Assembly: GCA_030141605.1 (NCBI GenBank)
Contig: JAQGDQ010000288.1
Span: 227,121-291,120 of the forward strand
Direction of reading: 5' to 3'
From: Tubiluchus corallicola
Taxonomy: Eukaryota; Priapulida; Priapulimorpha; Priapulimorphida; Tubiluchidae
DNA: 64,000 nt
Translations under genes and position numbers: made by a program
Part shown: positions 15,701 through 31,200 of the stretch, piece by piece
Numbering within the stretch: the first letter of the stretch is position 1
How the letters are laid out: every line of letters starts with the position of its first letter
The notes under the pieces: generated by a model
The model's database searches: none
The model's input: the letters and a program-made list of their open reading frames with translations, nothing else
What the model was told of the DNA's origin: nothing

Positions 15701-18156
15701 TTTAAAAGTACAAGCACACACCTACTACAGATTACCTAAACATGTATTAAAAAAATCTGAATTTAACTCAAGACCCTATGAGGAGTTGAATGGTAATCAA
15801 AAATTACCCAATGTCCAGAGTCCTTGACCTTTGACTGAGGTCACGACTCACCATACCACATTCAACGGTCCTACCCAAGATGTCCACACTGTAAGATTAG
15901 TGACTCTAGTGAGTGATGCAGAATATAAAACTACACACGAATGAATGGTTTGCAAACCTGATCTACTACGGAGCTCTTCCGGTATTTCTGCAAAAACTGA
16001 TGGTCCGCCCCATTCTGGCCATCACGCTCCTCCTCCTCCTCCTTCAGCTGATCACTTTCAAACGATTTTCTTCTTGTTGCAAATACTTCAGAACCTACAA
16101 AAACCATGATGCCAAACATCGTTACAACAGCTTATCATTCATCATAATCACAGTTCTCACAGTTTTCAAAACGTTTTCATAGTTCTAGCAACTGATGACG
16201 ATCGTGAGAAGGCCAAAGATTAAGTGAACCAGACAATGCATTTGTGTACACTTGACAATGTCTCGCAGCACATATTACTGTAACAGCAAGAGTTCTAACA
16301 GCTAGCCAGAACCTTACCTAGTTCATCTTTTCTTGTTCCCAAGCAAGATCCTGCTAGTAAATCATTCTATGCACAGACTAATGCATAATTAAATAAAGTC
16401 CATGTAAAACAACTAACGTTGCTGAAATGACGATTGTAGTTAAGACGTGTTGCTGTGGTACACTTAACCTTTGACCTATAGCAACTCGCATACACACAAC
16501 AAAACTGCAAAAAGACTTATTCATGAAACACATGGAAAAATCTGAACTCACATCTGAACAGAATAATTATAAAATTGTAAATGCACTAAACAGAGTAGCA
16601 AAAATTCTAGTTTTTCTTGCATTATTATGAGATTTCGTATCTAAAAGTTGTGAGTTTTAAGTGCTGGTAATAAACATTAATTTAATATGAATAAACTTGT
16701 TGATATTGTTATTTATTCTGAATTCTTTTTTCATACATGGAAAGAGAGAACAGAACATTTTTCTGCAGATGACAAGTTCTGACCTCAGTAGCTTGTGGTA
16801 TATCAAATAAAGTCTTAAGCCAGGGTTTCACAAGGCAACCACTTTTTTGCAATAATAAAAAATGGTGTTTTCTCTGGAGCAAAAATCAAGAGAATATTGC
16901 AAAAAGTTTGCGCGGCATACCTGTGCATATTTGGCGATTTCTGCAACATTTATACGACAAGGCGAATGTTGTATGATATTCGTGCAAGTATACTGCGATA
17001 ATTTCATGACAATTTCATGGAATTTTTGCAGAAAGAAGTGCGGGACAGCCAAGGTTCGCCAAAATGTCACAAAATGGTCGAAAAATAGTCACAAAGTCGT
17101 CGCAACATTCTCAAAAGCGCTTCATTTACAACACACTCGCAATTGTTTTGCGATTCCCTAACAAACTTTTGGCACAGGATTGGTGGCTGTTATAACGTAG
17201 ACATTTCTGGAGAGTCACTAATCCCGTGAAAGCCTGGCTTTAATGGGACAAACTGAATGGTGTGCACTGACCCAAGATTAGTTGAACCTTTATCCATGAT
17301 TTCATGGGTGAAAAAGTTGAAAGTTCCAATTTCACAAAAATGAAATTCAATTCCTAGCATGGTAAAAAAATTGATACCAGTAATGTTATGAATTTCTGAG
17401 CTCTGACTTATGTGTTATGGGTCAAAAAAATGACAAATTCCAATTTTGTTTTTTCACCAACATCGACGTTCCCAGATCTTGGCACCAACAAGTAATGCAC
17501 ATTTTTTAGTTATTAATACAAAACAAAACTGGGAGGTAAAGCATTTAATGTCTCAGAACCAGAATCTTACCACTGTTTTTGAGACAGTCAAAAATGTCAA
17601 CTAACTTTATATTTTTACCTAAGTTAGCATTGTTTTAATTTTTAAATTAGAATATAACACATTGTTGTTTGTAGAAACAACACACTGAAGACCTCATATT
17701 AGTGACTAAACCCATCTGGAAAGCTTATGTTTTTGTATATATTTTTGCTATTAATAAAATGTTAATTCCTAGGAAGTGGTTACTTTTTAGATTAAAAGCA
17801 ATATAAAATACCTGTTTTGGTCTCAAAAAGCATGGGGCAAGTCTATAATAAATTATAGCAACAAAAGACCAGTTTATAGAGACAAAGCATATTAGTGTGG
17901 CACTACTGTTGTTCTTTGGTGACACATTGCGTTTACTAATGTAAACACTACTTTTCGAACTCTCTTTTTTGGTAATAAAAAATTACCTTCAGGAAAACTT
18001 AATATGAGCACCATCACTATTGTTGCAGCTGCACTTCAGAACATTAGCCCACAGCAGCTCAATTAAAAACCAACAAAAATGAATATAATTCATTCAATGT
18101 ATATTGTTACCTGGAGATCGCACTGAAGTTTGACGATGCATGCTTTCATGACTCAT
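774..18156 (-). CDS. DENND2: DENN domain-containing protein 2-like Rab guanine nucleotide exchange factor
   Basis: Fifteen exons, 1025 codons plus stop: 18156-18111, 16094-15958, 15088-13829, 13136-12911, 12214-12111, 10314-10201, 9565-9413, 8866-8789, 7869-7747, 6198-6029, 4358-4181, 3468-3345, 2633-2518, 1961-1835, 895-774. All junctions are GT-AG and phases match. Residues 1 to about 555 are polar and proline-rich, with many PxxP motifs (PPPRPPPP in exon 3), acidic runs and a NIYEEI tyrosine motif like the NIYED of vertebrate DENND2 proteins. From about residue 575 to the end the chain follows the DENND2 DENN module: SFVLTSGEGGRSFGYCKR in exon 7, SRLEQVDYACLLNILGVTRL in exon 10, ALLYPFCWQHTFIPVLPA in exon 11, ending GKKVKGLGMAHL. 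DENND2 proteins activate Rab GTPases, notably Rab9, in endosome-to-Golgi traffic. The start is the ATG at 18154-18156; an in-frame TGA lies directly upstream in the genome, and a second in-frame ATG lies five codons on. Which vertebrate paralogue it equals cannot be told. Confidence 0.93.
2274..2497 (+). mobile_element. tRNA-derived SINE with (TTA)n tail
   Basis: A tRNA-like head carries an A box (tggcatagctcaatggtaa) and a B box (ggttcaactcc), then a body of about 140 bases unrelated to tRNA and an (ATT)n tail. The ends of the tRNA-like part do not pair into an acceptor stem, so this is a SINE and not a working tRNA gene. It sits antisense in DENND2 intron 13, with its tail about 20 bases from the 5' splice site at 2516-2517. 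Confidence 0.7.
8143..8622. mobile_element. hAT-like non-autonomous element, copy 1
   Basis: The left end reads cagggcatacccaggttcta and the inverted right end tttagtggtgtagctaataa (minus strand). The two ends match the ends of the element at 23385-23712, in opposite orientation. Flanking 8-bp sequences aattttaa (8135-8142) and aatttaaa (8623-8630) look like a diverged target duplication. Internal sequence is also shared with the 23-kb copy (aagacgcc, cacgagg). No transposase frame is present. It lies in DENND2 intron 8. Confidence 0.65.
10665..10843. mobile_element. Palindromic MITE with internal direct repeats
   Basis: The first about 40 bases (atgagtgatgaaacagctca and on) recur inverted at the end (atgagtgacgaaacagctca on the minus strand). 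Between them a unit of about 42 bases containing aaataacagctttctc is repeated about three times. The structure is a foldback or MITE-like repeat in DENND2 intron 5. Target duplications are not clear, so the superfamily is unassigned. Confidence 0.6.
15360..15960. repeat. Diverged tandem repeat with CCTTGACC-type units
   Basis: Two related blocks (about 15360-15640 and 15785-15900) share the order gttgaatg-gattcaaaaa, tccttgaccctttgacc-aggtcac and cacaccat. Parts of the same family (gccctaattttcacat) recur near 52085. This is a non-coding interspersed or tandem repeat in DENND2 intron 2. Open frames across it, such as 15509-15739, are incidental. Confidence 0.5.
16818..17239. mobile_element. 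PIF/Harbinger-like MITE
   Basis: The ends are agccagggtttcac at the left and the inverted agccaggctttcac at the right, 13 of 14 identical. The element is flanked by TTA on both sides (16815-16817 and 17240-17242), the 3-bp target duplication typical of PIF/Harbinger elements. It is 422 bp and does not encode a transposase. Open frames on both strands here (16828-17161) are accidental. It lies in DENND2 intron 1. Confidence 0.65.
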
Positions 18157-18885
18157 TCATCCGTGGTGGGAACTACCCAAACTTGAAGTTAACAGTTAAA
18201 TATTAAGCAAACCTAACAAAAAATCAATAATCTTATTCACATACAGTACAAGCACTACATTACAAGCCTCAAAATAGAAAAACTTACAAAAATGTAAGAG
18301 TTGGATATGAATTTGTCACCACCATGTATTGCAGACGAACCAGATATATTGCATGTGTTTTATAAATTTATAAATCTTACAAAAACAATACATATCAACA
18401 ATGACACAGTCACACAGCACTACCATAGTTGCTGACCTACTTATTTACTACACAGTTAGTTCACAACGATGTGTAATAAAGTACTACTTTGTTTTGTTGG
18501 GTAAACTTTTTGCTAAGTTATTTTTTGTCTTTAGTTCTTTAATTTCATAGTTTAAGCTATGTTAGCTTAAGCGTTTATAAAATAATTCACAAAAGCGTTT
18601 TTGTTGAACCACATTCTTAAATCGTGTAGTTAATCTTACAAAGTGACTTGACGTTCTTTACTAATCACTATTTTTATTACTTTTTACCACTGCGATTACT
18701 CCATGCTGTCTTTCCAAAGAGTCCGCTGCAAAAGAATAAATCGAAAAGTCATTTTCCCAAGCAAGGGTCTGGATCGCAAAATAATTTACTTGCGGAAAAT
18801 AGGAAAACGACCAAATTAATCAACCAAATCTTTATCGTCAGCTGTACCGGATACGGAAGTTGCGCGAAGACCTGCGTCGTTATGC
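18157..18885. promoter_or_regulatory. Divergent promoter region between DENND2 and RPL27A
   Basis: This 0.7-kb interval separates the minus-strand DENND2 start codon from the plus-strand RPL27A leader and holds no gene. Near the RPL27A end, ccggatacggaagttgcgcg (18847-18866) contains CGGAAGT, a good ETS/GABP-type site common in ribosomal protein promoters. DENND2 may also have a non-coding exon further upstream near 19455, in which case this interval would be intronic for that gene. Confidence 0.5.
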
Positions 18886-18905
18886 CTTTTTACTGATGTA
18901 GACAA
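18885..18905 (+). promoter_or_regulatory. RPL27A 5' TOP-like leader
   Basis: The sequence cctttttactg, about 20 bases before the start codon, fits a 5' terminal oligopyrimidine tract, the element that couples ribosomal protein mRNA translation to mTOR signalling. The exact cap site is inferred. An ATG directly followed by TAG (18896-18901) lies between the tract and the true start. Confidence 0.5.
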
Positions 18906-22850
<3,945 letters not shown>

Positions 22851-23384
22851 ATTCACATTCATGTATATAAACTGAATAATAACTTGAGTATGGGTAGGAC
22901 TCGTGTTTGTTTGTTTCATTTTGCCGCTATGCTTGTTTGTAAGCAAAAATACAAAACTAAAAGGCTGTCTTAAATTATTACCGTAACTTTATCGAAACAA
23001 ACACGTATTTTGTCAAGATTCGCCGCTATTTAAAAACGTCAAAAAATGCACCAAAAATAACAATTATGTCACATAGCACCAAACCAGAAGAGTGGTGAAA
23101 AGTCCTTTGCAGTATCATACCTAAGTTCACAACACAAGCGTAAGTTAGTATCAGAGTGTAACTAACTGTTTTACATGCTTCGCAAACAGGCCTGAATTTT
23201 TCTAGTATTGCATCGATTTTTGCCAAGTGCTATGCAAACTAGTTTTGCATCATAGTCATTGTTAAACTTCACAGTTAAACTTGCATTCTTGTCTCTAAAG
23301 TTACCAGTTTTGCTTTTTCGAGTTTGTGTATAAACTAAAATTACCAAGTTTGTCACTGGTAACAGCCACATACTATCGAGTAAA

Positions 23385-23712
23385 CAGTGGCGTAACTGAT
23401 AGGGGAGCAACCACTCCCCGAGTATATTTTTCAAAATTGGTGCCTTTTCAACGTTTTTTCTTATTTGCATGTTTAAAATTTAAATACCACACACGTTCTA
23501 TGATATTTTGAGATTGATGAACTTACTGTAAAACACTTTACAGTGTTTGAATTTTAAATACAAAATAACAATTATGTACTTCCTCAAGAAGTGTATCTTC
23601 CTCGTGTTTTGATTTTAAACTCAAAATTAAAATGTATAAAAGTGCATAAAAAATTGTCATGGCGTCTTTATATCCTTGCTGGCCGTAACTTTAGAACCTG
23701 GCTATGCCCCTG
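23385..23712. mobile_element. hAT-like non-autonomous element, copy 2
   Basis: It starts cagtggcgtaactgataggg and ends, on the opposite strand, caggggcatagccaggttct. It is flanked by 8-bp sequences cgagtaaa (23377-23384) and cgagcaaa (23713-23720), 7 of 8 identical, as expected of hAT insertions. It is 328 bp without transposase and belongs to the same family as 8143-8622, in the opposite orientation. Confidence 0.75.
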
Positions 23713-25067
23713 CGAGCAAAATGTATCTTCACGTTTGTCACTGGTAATTGCTGCATAGTACTGTGCAAATTTTTATCTTGTCCACCATAATTGGGTACTG
23801 ATACACTGCCTACTTGTCGCTAGCTTCCTATGTAAGAGTTGCAGTGTTCTGTACTGAGCTGTGTATCATCACAATTATCCACAACAGTTTTGGAAAATTA
23901 CATACATCTACTAACATGGTGCACATGATATTTGAAGGTTAGTGTTAGTGGTAGTGCTAACCGATGTTGTGCTGTAGTAAGAAAAGATAGACAAAAACAA
24001 CTAATTCAGTTTCGTGACAGGTTAGTGTAATGGTAAAATTATCAAAACTAACTGTGCAGTCAAATCTTGCTAACACAATTTGGCTTTTAACAAAACTACC
24101 AATAATAGGACACATATCTTTCTTGTAAATAAACAGTCAGTATTATTTCTAACATTCACATTAGTAACAATACGCACTGGCTCTTGTTGTCTTAAAAGGT
24201 CAGTTGTGTCACTGTAACCTCGTGCTGCTGCAGTTTGTCAAGTGCATACTGTGAGCGCAAATATTCGATGTACGTAATTATTTCCTCAATAGAATTCCCA
24301 AAGCTGAATTTAATCACGGGGAAGATTTTTTAATGCACAGTAGCTTGACGGCATAACAGGAATAGTAGAATGTGAGCTTGGTTACAAAGTTAAACAATGC
24401 TGGGCCCGATTATTGAGCAGACAGTAGCATGTAGTAAGCCCAGCTGTTGAATGACAGTGTGCCAAAAAGTATGGAAAAATAGTGTGAAGCACTATTACTA
24501 GTTATGCTTAATTTTTTGTAAGATACCAAACAATTTATACAAGAAACCTATCATGAACGCTAGAGATATGTGCAGCCTTTAGATAAATTACCAGAGTAAA
24601 AACAAGGGTAGAGAAAATAAGCTCAATGCATACGGTTTATTATCAACGTGGCGTTTATTTTTATTATCAAATTATACGATAATTCAGCAATAAAACATAA
24701 AAAAATACGTATGCTTTTGTAATTACTTAAATTATGTTGAATTGACTTTCCTATATGTGTAAATTAAAAACTAAAAAACATTTGGCGTTTCTATGATTGT
24801 ATCCTCTTCTGTTGTTATTGTCCTTAACTAGCGTTATGTTATCAGCTATGCTAGATTACATTACGACTCGCTTGTTATTATATCACTGTATTACATTATG
24901 TTACGTTGGGTTACCTTACATTACATTACACCAATAAAGTTTTGCAGTTTTCGAATAAATTTGCAGGATGATCATTCAAAAAGAGCATCTCTACCAGAAT
25001 GGTACCTCAGTGCATACAGACACCGACATGTTAATATTTACGAAACAGGATTGGATCAATTCAGATC

Positions 25068-25242
25068 TAAATCCGCGAGCTATCCGCCTGGTCAAGCATC
25101 AATTACATTATGTTCATGTCAAGAACTAGATTAGTCATGACTAACTACACCTCATCCATTGAGGCTTAGTCGTACACTGTAATTGTGTGACTAAGCTGTT
25201 TGCTTAGTCACAAAAATCTCTCTAAACCGCTGCTCGCGGATT
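25068..25242. mobile_element. Small inverted-repeat element with CCGCGAGC ends
   Basis: The left end taaatccgcgagc is mirrored by gctcgcggattaaaaatt at the right end. Internal sequence (catgtcaagaactagatta) recurs at about 52040-52062, and a paired-end fragment (atccgcgctgctcgcggat) recurs at 52294-52312. It is non-coding; target duplications were not identified. Confidence 0.5.
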
Positions 25243-25292
25243 AAAAATTATTGCTGCTTAAATGTTAATGATGAAGCGTAGGACGGTAGGCG

Positions 25293-28200
25293 TTACAGCT
25301 CATAGGAAGGATTATCGTAAGCCTTATCCACTGCGTTTGATGTAGGCGTTGTGTTTGACGTTGGGTTTTGTTGTATTTCCACCATTACCAGCAATTCTTT
25401 ACAATGTTTTTTCCATCTGTGATCAAAGTCTTCCTGTTTGCTCGCACCTTTAACCAGTTTCTGTAAAAAAATCTCGTGTTAAACATCCGATTATTTCAGA
25501 AACAGCGCAGTAGAAATATGTTGACATACATACATACATAATCTTTATTTAAAGTCGGGTGTACAACGGAAAAACATTAGCCAAATAGGCTATTCATACC
25601 GACTAAAATACACGATGCTAAAAATTTCACTGAAAATAGACATACAATATTATTCAAATTGGAAATATATAAACTAAATGAAAATGGGGTACTCTGCAAA
25701 ATACAACAAAGTTATACAAACAAGGATAAAAACAAGACAGTCACAGAAATGAATAATAGAAATAACTAAAAAGGTGAACATCACTTAATTCAGAGAATAT
25801 GAATAAAATATGCGGATATAAAATGATCAGAAAATATTAAACTGCACAAGTTGAGCATTTACATAATTATGTCGCCGCTCCATTTGTTTAAGAACTCATC
25901 ATAGTTAGTGGATATGCGCAAATGATTGGCTGAATAACTTTTCCGCATTATTATGTGCTAAATATTTAAAATGTTATCATGAATATATTGGAACAAAAAA
26001 GTGAAGTTAGATGATAGAAAAATTACAGTTGCATCAGTACAACACTATTTTTACGTTATTAAGATGTCGTAGTGCAGAAGTCCAGGTTGGTTTTAGACGA
26101 ACTAGCAAATGTTAATGAAAAAAATCTGCACTGATTCTTCTGAAACATCCCGATTATTACAGATTCTGTTTAAACTAAAAAAACTAATTAAAGTTAATTT
26201 CAAAATTGGCAAAGCAATGCATGTCAAAGGAAACAACTTCGGGTGACTACTCAGCCACTAAAATCAATTGAATAAAATCACGAGAACAATGATACTCTTA
26301 GCCATATTATTATCAGGACATTGCACAAAGACGTTAGCGCTACTAGCCCTGTTGTTTCGGTTTTACTTACTTCGCGCAAGCTGTCTCCTTTTTGTTTCAA
26401 AACTGTAATTACAACCCAAACTGGTATTTGAACCACAGACAAAGCGAACAAGAGCCAACCAATGACATCAGCCCATGCTGGAAAATAATCATCTTTGGAC
26501 AGTAGTTCAAAATCCACCATGCCATAAACGAACACCACCTAAAGCAAGTTAAAAATTAACGGAGAGAAAGAAAGTAGCCCGTAATTATATAAACAAATTA
26601 ACTTAGTTACATTACGAATGTGTTTACAAATTGTTAGTTAACTTAGAATTTTACGGTGCCTAAAAGTGGGAGAGTATGTGACCTAATGCCACAAGGTTTT
26701 AAGTTCAAATTTTGGTTAACTCAAAATTTATCAGCGCCTTTCTCCTTGAATTAATTAGCTACTGAGTTAATTGTCGATTATATGTAAAACGTTAGGTTTA
26801 TTAATTCTAACTTATCACAATTCAGTATCTGAAAAGTCCATCGTAAAGCCATTTCCACTCTTACAAGCGAAAACTTAGCAAGTTACAATTGCCGTTATCA
26901 AGAAGAGAAAGAAATGCTAAAAATTCTGTTCCAAATCAGGATTTGAAGTCCATACTTTACAGTCTGCCTTTTGTTGAGGATGTATTGAACAACAACACCA
27001 GCATCGAAAATATGCAACAACAATAACAAACAAAAACAACAGTTCTTACGTTAGTGCAGGACAAAGCCCTGGATTAACCATTGAACAAAATAAGCACGTG
27101 CTTATAGGTGCTCAGGGGAGGAGGGGCAACAGTTTACAATTCCCCCCACACACAAAAATATTTCGGTAAGCGGATTAGGATTAGAGTTAGGGTTAGGGTT
27201 GGGGTTAGGGTTATGGCATTCAAATTGTGTGGGGAATTGTAAACTTTCCAGGTTTTTTTTCAAATTGTATAATTACCCAAAAGTAAAATATACCCGAATA
27301 TGTGTCGGTTTCAGTGTTTGTTTACAATATGACGGTACGGACTGACATTGACCTTCTAACTATTATGCAATCTGATATGCTCACTGCCCATTTGATGACA
27401 TTAATTGATTATGTAATGTCGTCTCTGTATTTTTAATCTAACGTCACCTTTCTGTGCAAGGTAAATCTGATACCCTGGCATTTACTGTAAACAAATCTTA
27501 CTGCAAGTTTTTCTCATTTTTAAAGATAAAATTTCATTTTATAATTTAGCATTGTTTTTATTCTGGATTACACATATGTAGAGTACCTCTTGAGGTCTTC
27601 ATCCGGCCATGGCAGAAGTGCGAAATAAAATTACATAAGGATAAAATGCGGCGTTTTCAGTGGCGGCTCTTATATAGGTACTGTTGTACTGCAACACCCC
27701 TTGTTTTCACTCATTATTATCGATAATTTTCAATGTAATAATCTTTTTCTTTAGTTCTTCCTTTACACTTGTACGGAACCAGAGCACGTGAGGGCAGTAC
27801 AATTTGCTTCACAGCCCAAGCAACGCGGTGTTTGGCTGCTGTGGGGATGCGGCCATGCGCACATGTCTGAGATAAGACACTATACTTTAGGTAGAAAGAG
27901 TACTGTCGCTCACTGCAGTACCTGTTGTCAGATGTCACGTGCTTAAAAACCATGTATCGGCATATTCTTGGGCTGCGACAATTTAGACTATTCGTAAGAA
28001 AACAATATTTTTTGTTTTAGGAGTTTATCAAGGTTATGTTTATATTCGTTTGTTTGTTTAAAATTACAATTACAACATTATAATTACATATATTTGTTTC
28101 GTTTTACACAGTATTAAAACAATGGCTAAAAATTTTAATTTTACAGCACCCCCACTAATCTTAGCTTCGAGCCACTACTGGGCGTCTTAATTAATTAACA

Positions 28201-31200
28201 AATTAATTACACGTATAATAAATACCAAAATCAAAATGGGTGCAATTACTATCCACGTGGCTATCCAGTAAACGCCAGGCTTAAATCCCAGCATGGCAAG
28301 GATATTATTACTGAACTGCTTATATCCATAAATCCACATTATCGCTGCAATTTCAAAGAAAGCAATCAGAGATACAGCGAGATCTCCGCCATATTTGTCC
28401 ATGAGTGACCACACATATAAGCCACCCTGCAAATGTCAAGAATATAGAACGTTGTAAATTGGTGTGTATCTAAAATGTTTTCACATCTCGGCGACTCGGA
28501 GCATCTGGATGCTTCCCGAAATGGAAGATCAGTGAAAGCACTGTTATCATATTATTATGCTTTTTATTTCAGGCAAAATGTCCTGTATTCAAATATTTAC
28601 ATGATTACAAACAAAATTAAGATAAAGCTGACATAAAAATAATTACAAATTCAATAAAATGGCCCTAAAAATTTATATAAATTGAAAATTTGGAGATAAA
28701 AGTTCATTCTACGACATGAACATACTCGATTTATATAGTACATCAGAGTTCACAATATCAACACAAACCGCTCTGGGTTTCTTCAAGTTATAGTTCATTA
28801 TAGATTCGAACGTGGTGACACGCAGAGGAGTCAGAAGAGTAAACTAAATGAGCAAAATGCTCCTCTAATTCTACATAATTATGATTACATTATTTTAATG
28901 GTGACTTACGCTAAAAAATAAAGGCTTGGAGATATGCGGTTAATAAGCCAAGTTCATTTTTGAAAGTTGGGTGAATGATATGTACAACACTGAATTATTG
29001 TTAAAGGCAAGAATTGAAACTTTGGAATGTACTGAACTGAAGTGAATTGGACTGAACTAAGGAAAAATCTTTACTCATACTTTTCCCTTCCGCAGAAACA
29101 GCTGAAGCTTTCCCAAAGTTTGTTTTTTGCATTTACTATGCATTTTTGTTCGTTTTAGCATTTTAATAACATTTGTAATAACATTTTAATTAATTTTGTT
29201 CTATATTTAATCAACTTATTATCGATATTGCTCACAATCGGTGTTTTTGGTCTGTGTTTTAAGCTGCGTGTTTTATGTTTTGTGTCTACGTTAATTGTCA
29301 ATGTCTGGTATCGATGTACATGTAATTAAAATTAAGTAACTTGTTATTTAAAGTTTCGAGTAAATAATATGAATTAAAACCTAAGATGCTTCTTAGATAA
29401 TTCTACTGTATACCTATTATGGTATAAGGATCCCTATAACGGTATAAGTTGTTAAATGTCATTAACGAATTTTGCGCCAAGCAATGTCTTAAGTCACTCA
29501 ATGTCTCATCATTTTAAGTCATAAATTAGCCAATAAATGACGTTTTTTCAGGAAAAATGTTGCTAAAATTCTGTAAATGTTTAACTAGGTCGTCTTCGTT
29601 CTACCAAATTTCGTGAAAGCACGTGTAAATTCGGTAACTGAAATATTAAGATCTTGAAACTTGGTAAAGCTCCGCACTATTCAAAGTGTACCGGGAGGTA
29701 ATCAAAGCTAATTCGTCTAACGGGACACGTGATAATTGTAGTGGCACGTGTGATATCACGATGTGTATAATAACATGATAGCCCAGTTTTCCGAGAAGCC
29801 ATGTTTTTCTATCAGCCTAATGATTGTAAATGCAGTATAATGTATAATGTAACACTGTTAAACATCATCTGAACAATATAAATTGCTAGATACTAGGAAA
29901 ATAATGACCATCTACTTACGTGAGTTGTGCTTGGTAAAGCTATGGTAAAGCAAGATACACAGAAGACGAGAGTGAAAATGAATTTGTGCTGCCTTAGCGT
30001 GACAAATTGATCCGTGACAGAAGACATCGCACATTCCAGGAGAGCAAACTAAATGACAATGCAAACTAAATTAGATTTTTCAACTTGTCATCACTGTAGA
30101 ATCAAGTAAGTGCCATAAACAGCTAATAAAAGTGCTGCAAGTTTTCATTCTTAGTTTTTTATGCTTAAAGGAAAGCAAAGCCATCTGGGAAGTTAAGCTT
30201 ATTTCATTTCTTGCGAAGAATCTTAGAAGGATTAAGTAATAAAAGCAGGATAAACGAATCGCGTAATTAGTAAAACCATTTTAAGGTAGCGATTATTTTA
30301 CACATTAAGCACTCCCATTTTGAACACCCATTTTCCACCAAGGAGGTTGTTTATTGATTGAAGAAAAGCAGCCCACTGTCAGCTTCTGTCAAAAGTGCAA
30401 TAAGTTCTCATAAAAAATTAGATAGCCAATTTGTGATATTCTTGTATGGTAAGCTGCAGAAGTCTGAATTAGTTTAAGCATAAGCGTACACTTACAGAAA
30501 GCCACGATGCGTTTATAAAAAGTCACTAAGTCCAACAGTTATGCAAGTAAATGGCGGCTACCATCGCACTTAAAAATTTCTTTACAGCGGTAGTATGAAT
30601 TAGCTTTATGCTTTATAGACAGTTTTTGCAGACTTCTTTATTAGTCGTTTCTAAGTTTAAGTGATAAGAGCAAAATAAACTCAATATGCTAAGTAACTTG
30701 TCCTTTCCAATAAAAGTTATTCATGCCACCCAAGATATTTCTGAATAAACATGTCGGCGTGTAACTTAGCTTTTCTTACTAAACTGTAAAAAAATATGTT
30801 TGCAAGTTACCTCACTATCCAGCCCGAGTGTAAACAGCATGAAGAAGAAAATGATAGCCCACAATTGGGCAACAGGTAGTCGGGCCACCGCTTCCGGATA
30901 TGCCACAAAAGTTAACCCAGGACCTGTCACAGAACATCGATGATTATATACAACTTGTATGTTAAAATTATAACTCGAACGGTATAAGCTACTCGCAAAA
31001 ATAATATACAGCTACTTAAAATAAAGCAAAGCCGCCGCATAAAAACACATATCCTATGACCAGTGCACTCTTTGAGGATAATAAAGACCAAAGTACCAAC
31101 CCATTTTTAGATATCATACCACGTCTTCAACTAACAGAAGTAAAACGCTTACTGTTTCAGTTCTTTGGCAGCCATCAACACAAAACTCATAGATACAGTT

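Larger units (their letters stand above)
22851..25292. other. Intergenic region between RPL27A and the SLC6 gene (convergent 3' ends)
   Basis: RPL27A (plus) and the SLC6 gene (minus) end towards each other here. The interval contains an hAT-like element (23385-23712) and a small inverted-repeat element (25068-25242). No frame with family similarity was seen. It should also contain both 3' UTRs; I did not see a clear canonical AATAAA soon after the RPL27A stop. Confidence 0.5.

Noticed and set aside
16862-17161. 99-codon plus-strand frame
   Set aside because: It lies wholly inside a MITE with clear ends and is open on both strands by chance.
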